Assembly: GCA_963575745.1 (NCBI GenBank)
Contig: CAUYUJ010016473.1
Span: forward strand, 70,001 to 134,000
Origin: Prorocentrum cordatum
Taxonomy: Eukaryota; Sar; Dinophyceae; Prorocentrales; Prorocentraceae
Direction: 5' to 3'
DNA length: 64,000 bases
The position numbers and the translations under genes were made by a program. Below are positions 57,985-64,000 of the stretch, one piece after another (the stretch's first letter is position 1; every line of letters begins with the position of its first letter). The notes below the pieces were generated by a model, which saw only the letters and a list, made by a program, of their open reading frames with translations, ran no database searches and was not told where the DNA came from.

Positions 57985-58135
57985 GTTCCTCCTCTTCCTC
58001 CTTTTTCTCCTCCTCCTCCTCCTCCTCCTCCTCCTCCTCCTCCTCCTCCTCCTCCTCCTCCTCCTTTTTCTCCTCCTACTCCTCCTGCTCCTCCTCCTCC
58101 TCCTCCTCCTCCTTGTTTTCCTCCTCCCTTTGTTT
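57985..58135. repeat. (CCT)n tract flanking the 3' side of the LINE
   Basis: CTC/CTT repeats that end where RNase H homology of the LINE begins. Confidence 0.95.
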
Positions 58136-58136
58136 C

Positions 58137-58720
58137 CTAGCGAGCGCCCTTCTTCAAGTTGCCACGTGCGCACATCAGTTCAGCAGCCCTGTCAAGCGCC
58201 AAAAAAACTTCCATCTGAAATTCTGAATGCGCATCCGGAAAATGTGCATAATGATATCCTGCCATACGTCTGTGGATCATCCCGTCTCGTTCGCTCCACG
58301 CCACCATTTGGATTCCGTAGGCACCGCCTGTGGTTGTATACCCGCCATCTGTGAAAACATGCACCGCGCCTTTCTTTATCAACACGAACGGTGACAAACA
58401 TCTGCTGGAGCAGGTCGGGAGTCAGCGTGCTTCCGGATGTCTCCTCTGCCGGCGCTTAATTTGCCAAATAATCTGCGCCAACATTCCACTCCCTTGGCCT
58501 CCAATCGACTGGGCCCGTAAAAACGGCATCGTGGGACCACTGAATGGTGTACAACTTGGCCAGTCCGTTGCGTATGCGACGGACGCACGGGTCAGACATG
58601 GGGTTGTGCACGGCCAGCGTGGCGTTGGCAAGACCCGCCACGCATTGCTTGTCCACAACGAACTCAAAGTTCACGGATCCAGCACAACGGTTGCAGAACA
58701 ATTTGCCGCGATTCAGCTCC
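58137..58720 (-). pseudogene. LINE C-terminal RNase H-like region
   Basis: WRPREWNVGADYLAN (about 58500-58456), then after a stop and frame change HVFTDGGYTTTGGAYGIQMV (58358 downward) with the Asp-Gly-Gly expected at the first catalytic Asp of RNase H, and EFQMEVFLALDRAAELM with the catalytic Glu region. The domain is cut off by the CCT tract before its end. Confidence 0.7.
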
Positions 58721-59279
58721 AGCGGCAGCGGGACGTCCTCTAACCTGTAACTCTCCGTCGCGTCGTTGGCCGTCGCCTCGTTCGGCGTCCTCGCCACCCT
58801 GGTGTAAGAGGCTGGCGGCGGTAGGAGTCCAAGTGCGGCGCATGCACGTATAATAAGATCCATCAGGGAAGGGACCCAATCGGATCTCGTAGCACATGAA
58901 TCGAAAGTGGATATCCAGTACAAGCCCGTCGCTTGTACCATAAATTCGTCCACATGTGTCTGGTGTCCTCCTCGGGCGTGCGTCATGTCTTCATGCTTCT
59001 GTTTCCGGGAGTTTGTCAATGCCTTCGCAGATTTCCACCATTTTGCGTCTCTCTCCCACCGAATCTTACCAGCGGGGGCTCCGTAAGCACGTTCGTGCCA
59101 CATGTACGCATGGTAGCGCTCCAGAATGACAATATGTATCGGCTTGAATCAACAATGGTTGTACCACCGCTCGAGCTTACGAGCCGTCCTCTGATTGTAC
59201 TGCATTCGGCTTCCCGCAGGCCCCGCCGATCGCATGCGAAACACTCTGCGGAGATGCCTCCGTTCCCACCTGACCGTGT

Positions 59280-60480
59280 TCATGAGCAAGGTGCGATTCC
59301 AATGCGCGGTTTGACAAATAATGCCGTCGCGCGAGGTCGGGTTGCCCACGCGCGTAGCTTCAGACTGACTGGAGCTTTGCCGATCAAATGCCGGCGAAAC
59401 TTGTAAAACGACTTGTCACCTTTCGCAACGCGGTGCTGCAGCAACGCCTCGTCTGGCTGCGTTTTAGAAAGCAACCCTCCCAGCGCAACCATCGAATCCA
59501 CGACGCAATACTCGTAGGTGATGTCGCCCACCTCGACGCTAATCTGGGCCTCCGGGCAATCCATGTTCGCAGCGACGATATCCGAAGAATCGCCCTTCCA
59601 ATACCACCCATACCAACGATACAATATCTCGGACAAGGTCCGAGCCATGTATTTGTATTGCTACACGTCTGCTGCCAGAAAGAAACAATTGTCCACCCAA
59701 ACGGCTGGCCTGATCGTTACGCTGGACTCTTGCAACACACACCCCAATCCAAGGACACTCCATTCTTTTTCAATCCAATCCACGACCTCGTCAAACACGC
59801 GCACGAATATATCTGGCTCGCGTCGTCCCCCCGTTTTCAAAACCTTCGTCATGGGAATACTGTCGATTGTAGCTACTCCCGGTATGTCTAAAACAAGACT
59901 TGATGATGACATGTCCCGTGCCAGTGCCAGAACATGGTGGGGCTTCGCCCCTGCATCTCGCAACACCCTTGTCGCATCCACGTGTTCCACAGAGTCAAAG
60001 CGGTACGTATATCCTGAGCTCCCAATGCCAGTTCTCGACCCCACGTAACTGAGAAACACAAAGCCTCGAATAACATACCGAAGCAGTCCTCGACTGATGG
60101 TCCCCTCTTGTACACAAAACTCGTAGCCATAGGCAGGGGCCGCATCAAGGGCGTCATAGCACTGTAGACTGTTGCGGGAAACTGTTTACTGAGTTGGTCC
60201 ATCATCCCCAACCATCGGTAGCGAGAGAAGCTGCGCGGTTGTGGTTCCTTGGCGATGCCGAGCAATTCGAAGTGGCTCCACATGTTTTTGTTTGGAAGCT
60301 GCCAGTCAATGTCCCGAATGCGTTCAATGAAATGCTCGTGAACTTTGATCTTCCAGCGATGTGGCTAATGGCGCCATACACTGCCTGGCACCTGTTCTCG
60401 TCCTGGCTTGGAGTGGTCCCAGATGAGCGTCAGCTGGTGCATGAAATCATCAACTGCCGGCAGCCCCAAACTCATATTGT
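59280..60480 (-). pseudogene. LINE reverse transcriptase domain
   Basis: Palm-domain blocks are recognisable: RYRWLGMMDQLSKQF, then MRPLPMATSFVYKRGPSVED and GRELALGAQDIRTA, a frameshift, then FDSVEHVDATRVL (motif A region), RREPDIFVRVFDEVVDW (motif B region) and AVWVDNCFFLA at about 59705-59675 in place of the xxDD catalytic motif C. The second Asp is Asn here. The thumb-side segment ALGGLLSKTQPDEALLQHRV follows. Confidence 0.83.
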
Positions 60481-61054
60481 CTAAAACCTGGGACTTGGCC
60501 TCCGCCCGCACCGACTCGACAAGAAGATCAAATGAGCGTTTGTGAGATGAGTCTGCAGTGAACTTATTCATAGCGATGTTAGTTAGAGCTTCCTTCCACA
60601 TGCCTCTGTTTGCAGAAGTCCCCCCGTCGACATTTAATACGACTGGCGGGGATGCATCAAATACTTTGTCGCCACGGGCCAGCCGTTCCAATACCATTAT
60701 GTTGTGCTTTCGTCTGCCGAATCGAGGGTCAGCAGTACCAGCTCCTCGATGTTGTATCTTTCGTACTTTACGTTCTTGCACAACCTGCTCGGTAGCTGCA
60801 GTGTTCTCGTCGATCCACGCGATCTCGTTCAGGCTGACAGGCCCCAGCCGAACTGTGTCAATTGCAGCCTGCTGCTCTTTATGCACCAAGTCCCCCAAAG
60901 TATCATCAGCAGTTGAGTTCATTTGTACACGTTTCCAGAAAGAGACCCGCTCCGAGAGACAATCGGGTCGCCATGTTCTAAATAATTTGCTGCCTTCGGT
61001 ATCGTCTGGTGCTTCAGCTCTTGTAGACTGCAACGATACGTCGAAAACGTTCAC

Positions 61055-61785
61055 AATAGGTAGATGATCTGATTTACGCAACTCGCTGGCTATATCGTCC
61101 ACTCCGTGATCAACATAAGCCTGGGCCTGCACGAAATCTGAAGTACAAACAACATCTATCTGAGATTTCGTCCTTGAGCTCCTGCCGAGTTTGGCGAAGA
61201 GCTGATCGTGCAACAATCTGCGCGACAGCGTGTTATCTGCCTTCACACCTGCATTGGTCAAGAATCTTCCAAGGCATGCCGAATTCTGCCAACGATACGA
61301 AGGAAGTGGTCTGGCACAATATGCTCCAAATGTGCCTTCGGAGGAGGTGCTAATCCGAGCAGACGTGTTTGCATCGACACCAATAACGACAATCGGCCTC
61401 ATCCCTGGCATCCGGACCACATGTTCAGCGAGATTGATTGCGCCCAAAGTACGGTCTAAAACCTCACTGCACATAATACGATCTTCGGAATCATCCAGAA
61501 CATGCACAGATACTACTATAACATGTCGAACTGCCACAAGACTGAAATAACTTTCATGCGTTTCCCATAAGATGTCCTGCGAGAGCGTCGACGGCATGAG
61601 TATACCACAATCCCTGCCCACCACCGTCCGCACTGACAGGCCAGAGGAGCTGATGCACCCCCAGCGAGGGACCTCCTGCAAGGCAGCAAAGGATGAAACA
61701 CCATATCATGTCTTGAAATCCTTCAGCACGTGTGTTGCTCTTGTTAAAGGCAGCTTTTGAACGCTCCATGAAACCAGATGAATTC
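61055..61785 (-). pseudogene. LINE apurinic/apyrimidinic-like endonuclease domain
   Basis: The EEP-family nuclease nicks target DNA for target-primed reverse transcription. Visible elements: HLVSWSVQ at the start, FAALQEV after the in-frame TGA, VVIGVDANT (the GDxN-type catalytic strand), SQIDVVCTSD, and the terminal RKSDHLPIV, which carries the conserved S-D-H catalytic triad. The catalytic residues look intact even though the frame is interrupted. Confidence 0.85.
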
Positions 61786-62179
61786 TCGTACCCTCGCCGT
61801 CACCCGAAAAACGTTCCGCGCCTGAAGCTCCGGAACGACGGTGATGTGTGCTCGATCGGATACGTCTCAAAGTTTCTTTCAGGTCGTCAAGGCGTTTTTG
61901 CGAAGGCGCTATGCGTTTAGGTATTCGTCTCTCGATCATGTTCTGGAGGTCTGTGCGAAGTACTTCTGTCAACTGCACGTCCAGTCCGCTCTCTTCAACT
62001 ACTGCTGCTAACGTGGCCTCCATCTCCCTCATGACTGCTTGCTGCATCGACTCGTCCCCCGCAGCCCCGGCCACGTCGCCAGAGTCCAGACAGGGAGAAG
62101 CTCTAACTAGAAATCCAGACGCATGATGCAGAAGCAGTGCGGTGAGAGAACATGGTGGGTACTATAGCGGCCCTGACCG

Positions 62180-62412
62180 TGCTCCCCCTCTCCTCCTCCT
62201 CCTCCTCCTCCTCCTCCTCCTCCTCCTCCTCCTCCTCCCTCCTCCTCCATCTCCTCCGCCTCCTCCTCTTTGTTCTTCTCCTCCCTCCTCCTCCTCCTCC
62301 TCCTCCTCCTCCTCCTCCTTCCTCCTCCTTCCTTGTTTTCCAACTCCACCACCTCCTCCTCCTCCTCCTCCTCCTCCTCCTCCTCCTCCTCCTCCTCCTC
62401 CTCCTCCTCTCT
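62180..62412. repeat. (CCT)n tract flanking the 5' side of the LINE
   Basis: CTC repeats with a few TTCCTTG interruptions, same orientation as the tract at 57985-58135. Confidence 0.96.
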
Positions 62413-63041
62413 CTTTTCCTCCGTCTCTCGCCCTCCCAGGTGCGTGTGCGTGGGGGGAGGGGGGGCCCGCGCCCTTTGCAGGAAAAAACGGCCCCGCCGG
62501 CGCTCGGCCCGAAGGCCACCGGAAGGCCGCGCGGCGCGGAGCATCGCCCGAACCCCTGCGACGGCGGGCGGCCAGGCAGAGGCGCACCCGCGCCGCGGGC
62601 CCTCCGCGGCGCGGGTGTGCTCCGCCGCGAAGGGGGGCAGGAGGACTGACGCCTCGAGCGCTGGCTCCCGCGGCCTGGTCAAGAGGAGGAGGAGGAGGAG
62701 TAGGAGGAGGAGGTGGCTTCCCTTCGGGGGTCGTCCTCTCACACTTAGGTCGGACCTGTCCTCCTACAGGCGGATTTTGAACGAAACTTTGAAAATACTC
62801 CAACAACAAATCAAAAAGAGTCAAACAAAAAAAGTACTAAAAATTCTTCCACTGACTATGTTTTCGATTATTTGTTAATATATATATTCCTCCTGTAGAG
62901 GGACATGCCCGACTTAATCTCACACTGGAACGAGACGGAGAAGGGTGGCACGGCCCCTGCGCAAGGACGCCACGCACACAGTATCGAGAGAGGTGCGCAC
63001 GGTGTTGAGAGACCGCAGTGCACCAGGAGGAAGAGGAGGAT
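62413..63041. other. Unassigned sequence
   Basis: GC-rich segment, a short AGG run at about 62680-62712, then an unusually AT-rich patch (TATATATATTCC near 62880). No gene recognised. Confidence 0.5.
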
Positions 63042-63296
63042 CCTGAATCGGGATCCGCCGTACTTTGGGCGAGTTCGTGAATATGCGAAAAAATCGCGCC
63101 AAACATTTCAATCTCCCTTGATGCCGATTTCTGCCCTACTTTTCCGTTGCTGTTCCCGCCACACTCCTGAGTACATAGCCGTCTTACCTTTCCGAGGCGA
63201 AGTTTCCGCCCTACTTTTTCGCATCGTTCGGGGCTCATTTTCCACACGATTGTAAATAGGAGATCAGCCCAAATACGGCGGACCCGGCGTCGGGGT
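63042..63296 (+). mobile_element. MITE-like element, copy A (~245 bp, terminal inverted repeats)
   Basis: Left terminus GGATCCGCCGTACTTTGGGC (from 63051) and right terminus, read in reverse complement, GGGTCCGCCGTATTTGGGC, form terminal inverted repeats of about 20 bp. The interior (CCCTACTTTTCCGTTGCTGT, TTTCCGCCCTACTTTTTCGC) matches copy B at 21133-21376 in inverse orientation. There is no ORF. No clear target-site duplication was seen. Confidence 0.82.
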
Positions 63297-63539
63297 TCCT
63301 CTCGGCGCTTGGAAAAGTCTCCTCGATCCATCGAGCTCGGAACAACGCACGGGCAGACCTGCGGGATAGGTAGACCCGTGCAAAAGGCACTGGCGTACGA
63401 GAACGGACAACCATGCAGTGGAGAAGCTTGGCACGCCAACCTGTGCCCCGACCGGGCAATTGTGTAGAAACGCGCACATAGGCAACGGGCGTAATCCGCC
63501 ACCGTACCTTGAACACGTGGCCGATTCCAGAAAAGTTGA

Positions 63540-63650
63540 CATCTCTTGGGAGGTCGACTTTTGCTTCCGCCAGCCTTCCGCCAGCTTCCGCGGGCGGAGC
63601 TGCCGCCGTTTTACTTCCGCCGCCTTCCGCCGCGGAAGAGATGACAACTC
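63540..63650. repeat. CTTCCGCC repeat with palindromic centre
   Basis: CTTCCGCCAGC, CTTCCGCGGGCGGAG and CTTCCGCCGCGGAAG units. A minus-strand ORF (63647-63264, non-ATG start) runs through but has no recognisable domain. Confidence 0.75.
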
Positions 63651-63729
63651 CTTCTAGGGAACCGAACCTTCTACACCGACGTTTTTTTCCGGGCCTGCTG
63701 CGGAATGGCGGAGCCCCTGGATTCCCTTT

Positions 63730-63749
63730 CTTGAGCCAAACGGTTTCGG
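63730..63749 (-). other. Relict dinoflagellate spliced-leader sequence
   Basis: On the minus strand this reads CCGAAACCGTTTGGCTCAAG. With one gap it matches the leader consensus at 17 of 21 positions, including the last 11 bases. It points into 63647-63264, where an open frame exists but no product can be named. Confidence 0.6.
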
Positions 63750-63947
63750 TAACAACAATCTCAGCTCGAAACCTGTGAAACCCTGCAGCCCTCTTCGAGG
63801 CCGCTGCGCACGCTGGCGGGCTCGTCAGCCCACCATCTCAAATTACATCAGTAATTACAACAGTGCTAGTCGAAACCCGTTCGGTTCCGTCTCGTGCAAA
63901 GAAACAGCCATGGCAAAGGAAACCTTCATTCACGTGATATCGGCCTC

Positions 63948-63955
63948 TATCTCGT

Positions 63956-63987
<32 letters not shown>

Positions 63988-63990
63988 GCG
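63948..63990. repeat. (CT)n microsatellite
   Basis: CT repeat with one TTT interruption near the window end. Confidence 0.96.
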
Positions 63991-64000
63991 CGTTACGACC

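Larger units (their letters stand above)
58137..62160 (-). mobile_element. Nearly full-length dead LINE (non-LTR retrotransposon) ORF2
   Basis: Minus-strand order is endonuclease, reverse transcriptase, RNase H, over about 4 kb. One frame runs from about 62140 to 59888 with in-frame TGA (61706-61708) and TAG (60365-60367). Near 60000 the homology shifts frame at FDSVEH; a third frame carries 59349-58456, and RNase H is in yet another. Further stops lie at 59661 and 59149. It is therefore a pseudogene copy. The 5' end includes a helical N-terminal region (residues like MREMEATLAAVVEESGLDVQ). Both ends abut CCT tracts of the same orientation. No poly(A) tail and no target-site duplication were recognised, and ORF1 was not found beside it. 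Confidence 0.88.

Overview
The window looks like nuclear DNA of a dinoflagellate. The evidence is: (i) three stretches that match the 3' part of the dinoflagellate trans-spliced leader (ending TTTGGCTCAAG or GGCTCAAG), one of them 40 nt upstream of an intact intronless gene; (ii) GC-rich coding stretches, a decayed pentatricopeptide-repeat (PPR) gene and retrotransposon relics of kinds I associate with dinoflagellate genomes; (iii) candidate introns whose two ends carry the same AG|GT-type direct repeat; (iv) very low gene density among microsatellites. Species cannot be determined from the sequence. No bacterial operons, rRNA or convincing tRNA genes were seen.

Layout. 0-9.5 kb: microsatellites, a 275-bp tandem duplication, a 1.1-kb 21-bp minisatellite and a foldback element. 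9.56-10.45 kb (minus): the best gene, an intact 274-aa PAQR/adiponectin-receptor-type membrane protein with a spliced-leader relict just upstream, so probably a retroposed mRNA. 10.5-11.9 kb: a GAC tract, a unique unit and an AGGCCCC-rich minisatellite; this whole module recurs at 36.6-37.4 kb. 12.7-15.6 kb (minus): local 130-bp repeats and a strong hairpin, a decayed PPR gene and a zinc-ribbon/coiled-coil coding relic. 16.5-25 kb: three copies of a GC-rich palindromic foldback family, a 101-bp satellite, a PIF1-type helicase C-terminal fragment and one copy of a 245-bp inverted-repeat element. 26.9-28.5 kb (minus): a Ty1/copia-like gag-protease relic with a primer binding site. 29-35.7 kb: polypurine/polypyrimidine arrays around a probable multi-exon gene (33.96-34.83 kb).

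35.7-41.5 kb: dispersed repeats, CAT arrays and an acidic ORF preceded by a doubled spliced-leader motif. 41.76-42.30 kb: a probable two-exon gene for a small hydrophobic protein. 42.5-49.2 kb: purine/pyrimidine arrays, hairpins, a dispersed repeat cluster and about 1.5 kb of CTA repeats. 49.2-56.6 kb: a composite satellite locus (145-bp satellite, inverted 101-bp satellite, 145-bp satellite again) and a 1.85-kb CCAG/CCAA array. 58.1-62.2 kb (minus): a nearly full-length but dead LINE ORF2 (endonuclease, reverse transcriptase, RNase H), flanked on both sides by CCT tracts. 63-64 kb: a second copy of the 245-bp element and a third spliced-leader relict.

The genes do not form a pathway. The main theme is sequence recycling: retroposed mRNA, LTR and LINE relics, foldback/MITE-like elements, and satellites copied in both orientations. 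All calls come from reading the sequence; no database search was run.
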